The notes under the pieces are model-generated. The model was not told where the DNA came from, did not search any database, and saw nothing but the letters and a program-made list of their open reading frames with translations. DNA of 64,000 nucleotides from positions 682,001-746,000 of the forward strand of contig JASCOH010000001.1 of NCBI GenBank assembly GCA_029959295.1. Reading direction: 5' to 3'. Positions 40,960 to 49,389 of the stretch are shown here, in pieces; within the stretch, counting starts at the first letter, position 1; every line of letters begins with the position of its first letter. Source of the DNA: Flavobacteriaceae bacterium PS02334 (lineage in GTDB: Bacteria > Bacteroidota > Bacteroidia > Flavobacteriales > Flavobacteriaceae). A program made the position numbers and the translations under genes.

Positions 40960-41610
40960 TTAGTTTTCATTTTCTTCGTCTTCCTCCTCAATATCCTCAT
41001 CATCCATTTCAAAGAAAACCGGTTCAATCATAATTCTGTCGGCAAAACTGTCGATTCTTTCCGTAATATTTTCAGAGAATAAAATACGCTGGGTTTTCCC
41101 CATGGCTTCTGACATTCTTGCTAGTTTGGTGTCAAAACGAAGACGCAAAAGTTCATCTGCATCTTCAATAATGTACATTTTCAAGCGATTTACGTCAAAA
41201 CCAGCCGAAGCAAACATTTCGCTGATTCGATTCGGAGTTCCGATTAAAACGTCGATTCCAAGGGAAATATGGTTTTTGTCAAAGTCAATATCTCCTTTGT
41301 CGTGAACACCATAAACTCTTAAATCAGTATAATTTCCAAGTTCTTCAAAGAGAATTTTCATCTCAATCAGCTTCTCTTTATTTGGAACTATAATCAAAGC
41401 TCTCGGCGATTCTTCAAATTCTTTTTCCAATCTTTGGATGACATTCAGAACCAAAGTCGTCGTTTTTCCTGATTTTGCAGGAGCGATAATTACGCAATCC
41501 GCGCCACTTTTAATGGTTGAAAAAGTTTCTCGTTGCATTTCATTGGCTTCGGTCAAACCTTTTTCAATTAATGCTTTTTGAAGATTTTCGTTTATTTTTT
41601 TTAGTATCAT
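40960..41610 (-). CDS. Half-length, degenerate DEAD-box helicase-like protein
   Basis: A 216-residue protein equal to only the first RecA domain of a DEAD-box helicase, ending in an acidic tail (MDDEDIEEEDEENEN). Motif I is APAKSGKT (43-50, usually AxTGxGKT), motif Ib GTPNR, motif II EDAD (149-152) instead of DEAD, and motif III SEN (179-181) instead of SAT. The helicase C-terminal domain is missing. Only 74 bp separate it from the next gene, with no remnant seen, so it is not a simple frameshift. It may bind RNA or ATP without unwinding, perhaps as a regulator of a true helicase. Confidence 0.8.
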   Translation of the reverse strand: MILKKINENLQKALIEKGLTEANEMQRETFSTIKSGADCVIIAPAKSGKTTTLVLNVIQRLEKEFEESPRALIIVPNKEKLIEMKILFEELGNYTDLRVYGVHDKGDIDFDKNHISLGIDVLIGTPNRISEMFASAGFDVNRLKMYIIEDADELLRLRFDTKLARMSEAMGKTQRILFSENITERIDSFADRIMIEPVFFEMDDEDIEEEDEENEN

Positions 41611-41684
41611 TTTTTTAATTAATTAGGAAAAAGCCAATAGCCAATAGTTCTCTCTCTTTTGCCTCTTGGCTAATTTCTCTTGCT

Positions 41685-42848
41685 TTATTTACTTGCAAAA
41701 AGCTTCACATCCGTTTCAGATATTTCGCTTCCGCCCAGGATTATCAGTCTTTCGATTACGTTTCTTAATTCACGGATATTTCCCGTCCAGTCATATTCTT
41801 TTAGCAAGGCAATGGCATCATCAGAAAACTTCTTTTGCGTATTTCCTTGTTCCAAAGCGATTTTTTCAGTAAAATGATTTATCAATAACGGAATATCGTC
41901 TCGTCTGTCATTCAAGGCCGGAACTTTGATTAAAATTACCGCCAAACGATGGTATAAATCTTCTCTGAAACGCCCTTCTTCGATTTCTTTTTTCAAGTCT
42001 TTGTTGGTTGCCGCGACAACTCGAACATTGACTTTAATGTCTTTATCAGCACCAACTCTGGTGATCATACTTTCTTGCAAAGCGCGTAAAACCTTAGCTT
42101 GGGCCGACAAACTCATGTCCCCGATTTCATCTAAGAAAATGGTGCCACCGTCTGCTGCTTCAAATTTTCCAGCTCTGTCTTTTACTGCGGAAGTAAAGGC
42201 TCCTTTCACGTGACCGAACAATTCGCTTTCAATCAATTCTGATGGAATTGCAGCACAATTCACTTCAATTAAAGGCGCATTTGAACGTTCGCTTTTTTCA
42301 TGCAATTGATGCGCAACCAATTCTTTTCCAGTTCCGTTTGGACCTGTGATTAAAACTCTGGCATCAGTTTGGGCTACTTTTTCGATGATTTCTTTGATGT
42401 GGTTTATCGCATCGCTTTGGCCAATCATTTCGTAGTTTTTGCTGACTTTTTTCTTCAGAATTTTATTTTCAACGACCAATTGTTTTTTGTCCAATGCATT
42501 TCTGACCGTATTTAAAAGACGGTTCAGATCTGGCGGTTTTGAGATATAATCAAAAGCGCCGAGACGCATCGTGTTGATGGCGGTTTCCAAATCTCCGTGA
42601 CCGGAAATCATCACCATCGGGATTTCTGGCTTTATTTTTTTAACGGCTTCGAGCACTTCTACTCCGTCCATTTTTGGCATTTTTATGTCGCAAAGAACCA
42701 AGTCATAATCGTCGTTCTTGATTTTTTCAAGTCCTTGCTGGCCGTCTTCTGCTTCTTCAACTTTGTAAGTATCGTTTTCTTCAGAAAGAATTTTTGTCAA
42801 AACTCTTCTGATGGCTGCTTCGTCTTCTATGATTAATATTTTGGGCAT
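41685..42848 (-). CDS. Sigma-54-type AAA+ response regulator without a DNA-binding domain
   Basis: A 387-residue NtrC-like protein. The receiver (1-120) has phospho-acceptor D54 in VLCDIKMPKMDG. The AAA+ domain (about 140-375) has Walker A GPNGTGKE (169-176), GAFTSA (216-221) in place of the sigma-54-contacting GAFTGA, Walker B TIFLDE, and sensor/arginine motifs ending NIRELRNVIERL. The protein stops about ten residues later (SETDVKLFASK), so the Fis-type helix-turn-helix is absent. It would activate from solution or work on another process. No cognate kinase is adjacent. It ends 74 bp upstream of the half helicase gene. Confidence 0.88.
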   Translation of the reverse strand: MPKILIIEDEAAIRRVLTKILSEENDTYKVEEAEDGQQGLEKIKNDDYDLVLCDIKMPKMDGVEVLEAVKKIKPEIPMVMISGHGDLETAINTMRLGAFDYISKPPDLNRLLNTVRNALDKKQLVVENKILKKKVSKNYEMIGQSDAINHIKEIIEKVAQTDARVLITGPNGTGKELVAHQLHEKSERSNAPLIEVNCAAIPSELIESELFGHVKGAFTSAVKDRAGKFEAADGGTIFLDEIGDMSLSAQAKVLRALQESMITRVGADKDIKVNVRVVAATNKDLKKEIEEGRFREDLYHRLAVILIKVPALNDRRDDIPLLINHFTEKIALEQGNTQKKFSDDAIALLKEYDWTGNIRELRNVIERLIILGGSEISETDVKLFASK

Positions 42849-42922
42849 TCTTTTTGGGTTTAAGGTTTTAGGTTCAGGGTTTTAGGATTGTTTTTAAAAT
42901 AAATTCAAGATGTTCGACTAAT

Positions 42923-43026
42923 CCTGCAAGGTCTTTTTTTGACCTTGTAGGTATAATATGTTTTTTAAAATCATTAAAAACTTTCCAATCCTGAAAAAAC
43001 CTACAAGGTTTTAAAAACCTTGCAGG
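42923..43026. repeat. Two hairpins of the CCTGCAAGG/CCTTGTAGG repeat
   Basis: Hairpin 1 has CCTGCAAGGTC (42923-42933), a T7 loop and GACCTTGTAGG (42941-42951). Hairpin 2 has CCTACAAGGTTTT (43000-43012) and AAAAACCTTGCAGG (43013-43026). The second is largely the reverse complement of the first, so the whole element is a large nested palindrome. It lies just after the ABC permease stop and could also terminate that operon. Confidence 0.7.
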
Positions 43027-43035
43027 ATTGAGAAC

Positions 43036-44331
43036 TTAATATTTAAGCCACTTATATAATTCTTTCCACGTTGGTTTTTTGCCGTACATCAAGATTCCGA
43101 TTCGGTAAATTTTTGAGGCAAACCAGACTACCAAAAAGAACGTTCCGAACAAAATAGCTAATGAAATCAATATCTGCCACCAAGGCACGCCAAATGGAAT
43201 TCGCATCAGCATCACGATTGGAGACGTTAATGGAATCATTGAAAATGTGGTAGCGACGGTTCCGTGCGGGTCGTTTAATACGCTGAAAAATCCAACATAA
43301 ACGCCTAACATTAATGGTAAAATTATCGGCAATAAAAATTGCTGTGAATCGGTTTCATTGTCTACCGCGGCACCGATTGCAGCGTAAATGGAACTGTATA
43401 AAAAGTAGCCTCCGACAAAATAAACTAAGAATGAAATGACCAAAGTGATTAATGGAAGTTTGGTAATTTCATTGACGTAGAGCTGTAAATTGCCCAATGA
43501 ACCTTCTGCTGCGGTTGTCGCCATTCCTGCTGCTGGCGGTGTAATATTGATGCCTAATAATAAGGATGCGACGAAAAATAATGTACCTGCCAGGATTGCC
43601 CAAATGACGAATTGCAAGACTCCGGCCATTGATGTACCGATGATTTTTCCCATCATTAATTGAAACGGTTTCACTGAAGAAATGATGATTTCGATAATTC
43701 GATTCGTTTTTTCTTCGATGACGCTTCGCATAACCATATTGCCGTAAATAATGATGAACATCATAATTAAATATCCGAAACCTGCGCCAATAAAGACTTT
43801 TATGTAATTCAATCCTTTGACATTTTCTTCTCCAGAAGCTTTTGAAAGCGAAATGCTGACTTTTGCTTCGGCATTTTTAATGGCTAAAGTATCTAGTTTT
43901 GCAATTTCAAAGTTTGATTTTGTAAGGCGTTTTGCAATGATTTCTTCTAACTCGGCAACAAAATCTGGATCTGGACTTTCATTTGAAATGTATTTGATTT
44001 CATTTGCCAGTTTCTTATTGTCTAAATCTTTTGGAATTACCAGCAACGCTTCAAACTTTTCAGCATTGATGCTGTCTTTCAGCGAAGCCAAACTTTCTTT
44101 GCTTCTGTCAACGTAATTGTAATCTTCAGAATTTTTGAAATCATTGCGAAAAAGTCCAGATTCGTCATGGATGGCGATGGCTTTTACGTCTGATTTCATC
44201 GTACTCAAATATCCGACAAATGCGGCCAAACCTACCATCAATAACGGACTCAAAAAGGTCATTACGATGAAAGATTTATTGCGGACTTTGGCAATGAATT
44301 CTCTTTTTATGATTAGTGTTAATATGCTCAT
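43036..44331 (-). CDS. ABC-2 type transporter permease (NatB-like)
   Basis: A 431-residue inner-membrane permease. The first helix (KSFIVMTFLSPLLMVGLAAFVGYL, about 18-42) precedes a large extracytoplasmic domain (about 45-165). Five or six further helices in the C-terminal half follow, the pattern of ABC2_membrane_3/NatB proteins. A conserved VIEEKTNRIIEIIISSVKPFQLMMGKIIG segment marks the cytoplasmic coupling helix. It is partnered with the ATPase gene at 44409, 77 bp upstream. NatAB exports sodium in Bacillus. Here the substrate is open, and a drug or stress role is possible. Confidence 0.88.
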   Translation of the reverse strand: MSILTLIIKREFIAKVRNKSFIVMTFLSPLLMVGLAAFVGYLSTMKSDVKAIAIHDESGLFRNDFKNSEDYNYVDRSKESLASLKDSINAEKFEALLVIPKDLDNKKLANEIKYISNESPDPDFVAELEEIIAKRLTKSNFEIAKLDTLAIKNAEAKVSISLSKASGEENVKGLNYIKVFIGAGFGYLIMMFIIIYGNMVMRSVIEEKTNRIIEIIISSVKPFQLMMGKIIGTSMAGVLQFVIWAILAGTLFFVASLLLGINITPPAAGMATTAAEGSLGNLQLYVNEITKLPLITLVISFLVYFVGGYFLYSSIYAAIGAAVDNETDSQQFLLPIILPLMLGVYVGFFSVLNDPHGTVATTFSMIPLTSPIVMLMRIPFGVPWWQILISLAILFGTFFLVVWFASKIYRIGILMYGKKPTWKELYKWLKY

Positions 44332-44408
44332 TTGTAGATTTTTGATTTATGATTTTAGATTTATGAATAGCCTGAGATGACTCATAACTTATAATTCACA
44401 ACTCATAA

Positions 44409-45329
44409 CTATTTGCTAACAGTTTGGATAAAAATATCGTTTACGCTTGGAATTTTTTCTACGAAATGCGTTACTTGTCCATTTTGTGTCAAGATATTCA
44501 GCAATTCGTTTGGCGTTGAATTTCCGATTTGGATTTCAAGTTTTAAATCGTCGTTTAATGATTTAAAATTAGCTTGACCAACTGTAAATTTCTGAGTCAA
44601 TTGATACATCAATCCTTCGACATTTGAAGACATGATTCCGATTTCAAATGTATTTGAACGGTATTCTTTCTTTACGTCGATTAATTTTCCCTCGATTAAT
44701 TTGTTTGATTTGTGGATCAGGGCGATATCGTCGCAAAGTTCTTCCACGCTTTCCATTCTGTGCGTTGAGAAGATGATTGTCGAACCTTGTTTTTTCAATT
44801 CTAAGATTTCGTCTTTGATCAAATTTGCGTTAACCGGATCGAAGCCACTGAAAGGTTCGTCAAAAATCAGCAATTTTGGCTTGTGCAAAACGGTGACTAC
44901 AAATTGAATTTTCTGCGCCATTCCTTTTGAAAGCTCTTGGATTTTTTTATTCCACCAACCTTGAATTTCCAAACGGTCGAACCAATAATCCAACTGTTTT
45001 TTGGCTTCCGCTTTTGAAAGCCCTTTTAATTGGGCAAGATAAAGTGCCTGTTCGCCGACTTTCATGGTTTTATACAAGCCGCGTTCTTCTGGCATGTAGC
45101 CGATATCTTTTACGTGGGCTAAATTCAAAGGTTCTCCATCAAGCAAAACTTCGCCTTTGTCAGGCATCGTAATTTGGTTGATAATTCTAATTAATGAGGT
45201 TTTCCCGGCGCCGTTAGGACCAAGAAGTCCGTATATGCTTCCTTTTGGAACCTGCAGTGAAACATTGTTTAAAGCAGTATAATCGCCATATTGCTTGACT
45301 ACATTTTTAACTTCAAGTATGTTATTCAT
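44409..45329 (-). CDS. ABC transporter ATP-binding subunit (NatA/CcmA-like)
   Basis: A 306-residue ATPase starting at ATG (complement of 45327-45329). The longer ORF adds an unlike N-terminal stretch. Walker A is GPNGAGKT, the Q-loop lies near NQITMPDKGE, the signature is LSKGMAQKIQ (LSxGxxQ), Walker B is KLLIFDEPFSGFDP and the switch histidine is in IIFSTHRMESVE. A C-terminal extension (about 215-306) carries the usual DUF4162-like fold. It energises the permease at 43036. Confidence 0.92.
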   Translation of the reverse strand: MNNILEVKNVVKQYGDYTALNNVSLQVPKGSIYGLLGPNGAGKTSLIRIINQITMPDKGEVLLDGEPLNLAHVKDIGYMPEERGLYKTMKVGEQALYLAQLKGLSKAEAKKQLDYWFDRLEIQGWWNKKIQELSKGMAQKIQFVVTVLHKPKLLIFDEPFSGFDPVNANLIKDEILELKKQGSTIIFSTHRMESVEELCDDIALIHKSNKLIEGKLIDVKKEYRSNTFEIGIMSSNVEGLMYQLTQKFTVGQANFKSLNDDLKLEIQIGNSTPNELLNILTQNGQVTHFVEKIPSVNDIFIQTVSK

Positions 45330-45387
45330 TATGCTTTTTGATTTGTGTAAAAGTAAGGAAATTGGAGGTGAAATTTGATACGATTTC

Positions 45388-45421
45388 AAAAAAAACCCAC
45401 CCTTATTTGCACAAGGATGGG
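45388..45421 (-). terminator. Intrinsic terminator of the grpE-dnaJ operon
   Basis: On the minus strand CCCATCCTT pairs with AAGGGTGGG around TGTGCAAAT, followed by eight U. It lies about 70 bp after the dnaJ stop. Confidence 0.8.
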
Positions 45422-45490
45422 AAAAATTGCTATGAAAAAGAAAATTACTAGCTAACTAGTAATTTTCAAATATATAAAAAATTTGAATCA

Positions 45491-46609
45491 CTATGAAAAC
45501 ATATCCTTAACTTTTTCAAAAAAAGATTTTTCACTCTTTTCAGGATTTGGGATAAAATTTTCGTCTGTAAGTGATTTCTCAAAGAATTGTTTTTGCTCTT
45601 TGTTGAGCGTTTTTGGCGTCCAAACATTAACATGAACCAGCAAATCGCCGTTTCCATAACCGTTTATGCTCGGAATTCCTTTGCCTTTCAAGCGAAGAAT
45701 CTTACCAGATTGGATTCCTTCTTCTAACTTGATTCTCACTTTTCCATTAACCGCTTCGATGTCTTTTGAGATACCTAAAACTGCTTCCGGATAACTGATA
45801 TACAAATCTAAATGTAAGTTTTCCCCTTCTCTTTTTAAGAATTCATGCTCAATTTCTTCAATGGCAACGATCAAATCACCTGGAATACTGTTGTTTCCTG
45901 GTGCGTCATTTCCTTTGTTTGAAACTTTCAATTGCATTCCGTCAGTTACACCAGCTGGAATTTTGATCGAAACCGTTTCATCCTCCAAAAGCATTCCTTG
46001 CGCATCGGCATCTTTTGGTTTTGAGTCTAAAATTTGACCTGAACCACCGCAAGTTGGGCATGTTGAAGCCGATTGCATTCTGCCCAAAATCGTATTGGTA
46101 ACGCGCATTACTTGACCTTGACCGTTACAAGTCGAGCACGTTTTATAAGAAACGCCTTTCGCTTGAATTTTTCTCTTAACTTTTACTTTTTTCTCAACGC
46201 CATTTGCAATTTCTTCCAAAGTCAATTTCACTTTGATGCGAAGATTGCTTCCTTTTACTCTGCGAGGTCCAGAATTGCCGCCGCCGCCGAATCCGCCGCC
46301 AAAACCGCCGAAAATATCACCAAATTGGCTGAAAATGTCGTCCATGTTCATGCCTCCACCGTGGAATCCGCCTCCGCCTGCACCGCCGTCAAAAGCTTGG
46401 TGACCAAATTGATCATACTTCGCTTTCTTCTGAGGATCGCTTAAGACTTCATAAGCTTCAGCCGCTTTTTTGAAATTCTCTTCCGCTTCTTTATTTCCTG
46501 GATTTTTGTCAGGATGGAATTCTATCGCTTTTTTTCTGTAAGCTTTTTTAATTTCAGAAGCATCCGCAGATTTTGAAATGCCTAATATTTCGTAAAAATC
46601 TTTCTTCAT
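45491..46609 (-). CDS. dnaJ: Molecular chaperone DnaJ
   Basis: A 372-residue Hsp40 that delivers unfolded clients to DnaK and stimulates its ATPase. The J-domain (1-70) has the HPD motif in EFHPDKNPG. A Gly/Phe-rich linker (about 72-115) is followed by the zinc region with only two CxxCxGxG repeats (CSTCNGQG and CPTCGGSG), where classical DnaJ has four. Client-binding beta-sandwiches follow (IKIPAGVTDGMQLKVSNKG, GDLIVAIEEIEHEFLKREG). Reduced zinc repeats appear typical of flavobacterial DnaJ. It is 19 bp downstream of grpE, with the terminator after it. Confidence 0.95.
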   Translation of the reverse strand: MKKDFYEILGISKSADASEIKKAYRKKAIEFHPDKNPGNKEAEENFKKAAEAYEVLSDPQKKAKYDQFGHQAFDGGAGGGGFHGGGMNMDDIFSQFGDIFGGFGGGFGGGGNSGPRRVKGSNLRIKVKLTLEEIANGVEKKVKVKRKIQAKGVSYKTCSTCNGQGQVMRVTNTILGRMQSASTCPTCGGSGQILDSKPKDADAQGMLLEDETVSIKIPAGVTDGMQLKVSNKGNDAPGNNSIPGDLIVAIEEIEHEFLKREGENLHLDLYISYPEAVLGISKDIEAVNGKVRIKLEEGIQSGKILRLKGKGIPSINGYGNGDLLVHVNVWTPKTLNKEQKQFFEKSLTDENFIPNPEKSEKSFFEKVKDMFS

Positions 46610-46628
46610 TTGTATACTTATTACGGAA

Positions 46629-47207
46629 TTATTGTCCGATAACTACTTTTGGAAAACGGATGATTTTGTCCCCCAATTTGTATCCTTTTTCTAATACATC
46701 AACAATCTTGCCTTTCATTTTGTCAGACGGAGCTGGAATTTGCGTGATTGCTTCAGCAAAATCAGCATTGAAAGTATCGCCGGCTCTTACCTCAACTTCT
46801 TCAAGGCCTTTTGATGTCAGCGTGTTTTTTAATTTTTCATGAATTAATGTCACTCCTTTCAAAAGATTTTCATCTTCTGATTTAGAAATTTCGATCAAAG
46901 CTCTGTCAAAATCGTCTAAAACTGGCAAAATTGCCTGCAACACTTCTTGGTTTGCCGTTTTGAAAAGCTCCATGCGTTCTTTTGAAGTTCTTCTTTTATA
47001 GTTTTCGAATTCTGCAAAAAGACGAAGATGCTTGTCTTTTTCGGATGCCAAATCTTGAGTCAATTGTTCTTCAACGCTTAATTCTTCTACTACAATTTGT
47101 TCTGCATTTGCATTTGCTTCAATTGTTGCGTCATCGATTTCCTGCTCTTTTTCTGGGTTTTCAGCATTCATAGTGTTCTTATTTTTAAAAATATTCTTAA
47201 ATTTCAT
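46629..47207 (-). CDS. grpE: Nucleotide exchange factor GrpE
   Basis: A 192-residue co-chaperone releasing ADP from DnaK. After an acidic, disordered N-terminus, the long coiled coil (DLASEKDKHLRLFAEFENYKRR) and C-terminal beta-wing ITQIPAPSDKMKGKIVDVLEKGYKLGDKIIRFPKVVIG are typical. A start at ATG 47207 (MKFKNIF) is chosen; ATG 47171 (MNAENPE) is also possible. The ORF start at 47243 is rejected, since the promoter -7 box lies inside its first codons. dnaJ follows in the same operon. No dnaK, hrcA or CIRCE element is present here. Confidence 0.93.
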   Translation of the reverse strand: MKFKNIFKNKNTMNAENPEKEQEIDDATIEANANAEQIVVEELSVEEQLTQDLASEKDKHLRLFAEFENYKRRTSKERMELFKTANQEVLQAILPVLDDFDRALIEISKSEDENLLKGVTLIHEKLKNTLTSKGLEEVEVRAGDTFNADFAEAITQIPAPSDKMKGKIVDVLEKGYKLGDKIIRFPKVVIGQ

Positions 47208-47228
47208 TTTCTGCTTTTCGAGGGATTG

Positions 47229-47260
47229 CAAAAGTACTGCCATTTGTGTATAAATGTCAA
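47229..47260 (-). promoter_or_regulatory. Promoter of grpE-dnaJ
   Basis: On the minus strand TTG (complement of 47258-47260) precedes TACTTTTG (complement of 47229-47236) with a 21-bp spacer, a full match to the flavobacterial consensus. The start of transcription is near 47222. Confidence 0.65.
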
Positions 47261-47338
47261 ATTGTCACATTTTTTTTTACAGCCGCAATGTTAAGCGCAA
47301 TTTATGGGGAAGTTGAAAAAGGGAAATGGCGATTGATT

Positions 47339-47416
47339 ATAGCCCCGATTGCAGTGGAAATCTTTTTGTGCTCCCGAAGCTTCGGGAGGCACAAAAAATT
47401 GTAACGGAAAGCGGGA
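47339..47416. repeat. Dispersed repeat with hairpin, copy 2
   Basis: The left end ATAGCCCCGATTGCAGTGG continues into AAATCTTTTT. The right end is ATTGTAACGGAAAGCGGG (47399-47416). The inner stem is TTTTTGTGC-TCCCGAAG against CTTCGGGAGGCACAAAAA. The ends match copy 1 at 26948-27081 but the hairpin differs. The remaining part of the 47.24-47.65 kb gap shows no gene. Confidence 0.75.
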
Positions 47417-47613
47417 CGAAATTTAAAAAACGCCTAAAGCTTATGCTTCAAAAATTTCTTTTAATAAAACTTTATGACGTTTATTAAATTGCTTTTGATA
47501 TGTTTGCGTTGATTATAATTCGTTTTAAGTAAAATAATTACTGATTTATAACATAAAAAATAAGGACAGAAGGTTAGCGAAACGCTGCGAAATAATTGTT
47601 AATTCACCCCCAA

Positions 47614-47650
47614 AAAGAGCTCCATTTGAAGAAAGTGGAGCTCTTTTTAT
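47614..47650. terminator. Intrinsic terminator at the end of the epimerase gene
   Basis: AAAAAGAGCTCCA pairs with TGGAGCTCTTTTT around a short loop. It overlaps the final codon of the minus-strand epimerase gene and terminates it. Confidence 0.8.
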
Positions 47651-48555
47651 TTTTGAAGAATTGCTTTGAGCGCTTTTTCTAGAGTTCTATATTTAAAGAT
47701 AAATCCGTTGTCTTGGGCTTTTTGTGAACTCACATTTTGGCTTGCAATCAAGAGAATGTGCATTTCGCCAAGCATTAATTTGAGTAGAAATTCAGGAATA
47801 TTTGGCATGAAATAAGGCTTTTCTAAAACTTTTGCTACGGTTTTTGTAAGCTCTTCATTGTCTACCGGATTTGGTGCCGTGGCATTGTAAACTCCTTCCC
47901 AATTATTTTGGATTGCAAAGTAATAAAGGTGCGTCAAATCATCGATGTGAATCCAAGATTGCCATTGTTTTCCTGAACCGTAAGCGGAGCCGGCGCCGAG
48001 TTTTATAGGTTTCAAAAGCTCTTTGAGCATTCCTCCTTTTTTTGCCAAAACCAAACCCGTTCTGATTTCGCAGACTTTTATGTCTAATCTTTTAAATTGA
48101 TCTGCGGCTTGTTCCCATTTCACGACAACTTGCCCTAAAAAAGAATCGTCTATTGATTTGTTGTCTTCTGTATAAACGTTTTCCAAACTATCTGGATAAA
48201 TACCGATTGCCGATGCTGAAACCAGCTGTTTCACTTGATTTGGATGTGATTTTAAAGTGCGGTAAAGCAAATTTGTGGAAAGAATTCTGCTTTCTATAAT
48301 TTCCTGCTTATTTTTTTGCGTCCAACGCATAGAAATAGGCGCTCCGGCGAGATGAACTATCGCATCGACTCCCAAAAGGCAGTTTTCATCGATTTTTCCC
48401 TGTTCTGGATTCCATAAAAACCCTTGATAATTGGGCTCGTTTTTAACTTCCTTTTTGCTCCTTGCTAAATAATGAATCGAAACTCCGTTTTGCAAAAGCA
48501 GTGAAACTAGCTCTGTGCCTATCAAACCTGTTGCTCCTGTAATTAGTATTTTCAT
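47647..48555 (-). CDS. TIGR01777-family NAD(P)-dependent epimerase-like protein
   Basis: A 302-residue atypical SDR. The nucleotide motif GATGLIGTEL (7-16) opens the Rossmann fold. WNPEQGKID, VHLAGAPISMRWTQKNKQEI, SASAIGIYPD, RTGLVLAKKGGML and QSWIHIDDL follow as in the TIGR01777 (YfcH/SulA-like) family. A DUF1731 C-terminal segment (PYFMPNIPEFLLKLMLGEM) completes it. The length is normal. The physiological substrate of the family is not known. The gene stands alone with its own terminator. Confidence 0.9.
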   Translation of the reverse strand: MKILITGATGLIGTELVSLLLQNGVSIHYLARSKKEVKNEPNYQGFLWNPEQGKIDENCLLGVDAIVHLAGAPISMRWTQKNKQEIIESRILSTNLLYRTLKSHPNQVKQLVSASAIGIYPDSLENVYTEDNKSIDDSFLGQVVVKWEQAADQFKRLDIKVCEIRTGLVLAKKGGMLKELLKPIKLGAGSAYGSGKQWQSWIHIDDLTHLYYFAIQNNWEGVYNATAPNPVDNEELTKTVAKVLEKPYFMPNIPEFLLKLMLGEMHILLIASQNVSSQKAQDNGFIFKYRTLEKALKAILQK

Positions 48556-48694
48556 GGCATATTTCTTTCTCTCAAATTTACGTTTGAAAGAGTGTAATTA
48601 AATGTTAATTAACCCGAAGTTAAGAGGTGTTTGCAGTTGTGAAATTACAAAGTTGCCAGGTTTTGTATTGAAAATAATTGTTTTTGAAGCAAAA

Positions 48695-49147
48695 CTACTT
48701 CACGCGAATACTCCATTCAAAATCCATTTCAGAAACCTGCTCCCCTTTTTCGTTCACTCCGATAGATTTCATCCAGAAAGTCTGGCCTTCGCCAGTCGCA
48801 ATGGTTTGCTTGATGGCTTCTTCAATAAGATGTCCGTCTTTGCAGGTGAAAAAGATTCTTCCCGTAGCTTTTTTAGTAAAATTGCCTTTATTATTAGCAA
48901 CAAGCATGGAAATTTTGCGTCCGCTCTTCTTTATATGGTACATAACCAAAGCTCCTGTAGCCAATTCTGCCGCCATTGCCTGCACTGCAAAATACATTGA
49001 ATTAAACGGATTTTGGTTAATCCAGCGGTGTTTTACTGAAACCAAACAAGTAACTGCGTCGATTTCCTTGACTCTAACGCCACTGATATATGCGGAAGGA
49101 AGTTTAAAAAATAGAAATGAATTTAGTTTTCCTGCTGTGAATTCCAT
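48695..49147 (-). CDS. DUF4442 hotdog-fold protein, thioesterase-like
   Basis: A 150-residue protein of the DUF4442 family, a hotdog fold related to acyl-CoA thioesterases such as PaaI. Recognisable parts are the N-terminal AGKLNSFLFFKLPSAYISGVRV, VSVKHRWINQNPFNSMYFAVQAMAAELATGALV (the substrate-facing helix) and the closing strand EKGEQVSEMDFEWSIRVK. It lacks the Asp/Glu catalytic pair of well-studied thioesterases in an obvious position, so activity is unproven. It is a single gene. Confidence 0.8.
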   Translation of the reverse strand: MEFTAGKLNSFLFFKLPSAYISGVRVKEIDAVTCLVSVKHRWINQNPFNSMYFAVQAMAAELATGALVMYHIKKSGRKISMLVANNKGNFTKKATGRIFFTCKDGHLIEEAIKQTIATGEGQTFWMKSIGVNEKGEQVSEMDFEWSIRVK

Positions 49148-49353
49148 GTGTTTATATTTTATCGAAATATAGTAAATAAGATCTAATCATTAAAATTTAG
49201 AAGATTTAATTGTGAAAGTTAATTTTTCATAAATTATAAAAAAGCAAAATAAACACTGATAAACAAAGGATTAGGTAAAATAAAGCTATTCACATTTGTT
49301 AATTTTATGTTAAATATAGGTACTATGCAAAACAAGATACTGTTTTTTAGCCA

Positions 49354-49361
49354 TATATTTG
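49354..49361 (+). promoter_or_regulatory. Promoter -7 box of the DUF4870 gene
   Basis: TATATTTG matches TAnnTTTG, 28 bp before the ATG at 49390. It probably also drives part of the GIN/PspC cluster. Confidence 0.5.
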
Positions 49362-49389
49362 CATAGGATATTATTATATACTTTTAATC

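Noticed and set aside
40960-41610. Frameshifted full DEAD-box helicase
   Set aside because: Only 74 bp lie downstream before the next gene and they contain no trace of helicase motifs IV-VI.
48602-49172. Two overlapping plus-strand ORFs
   Set aside because: Both are antisense shadows of the DUF4442 gene.
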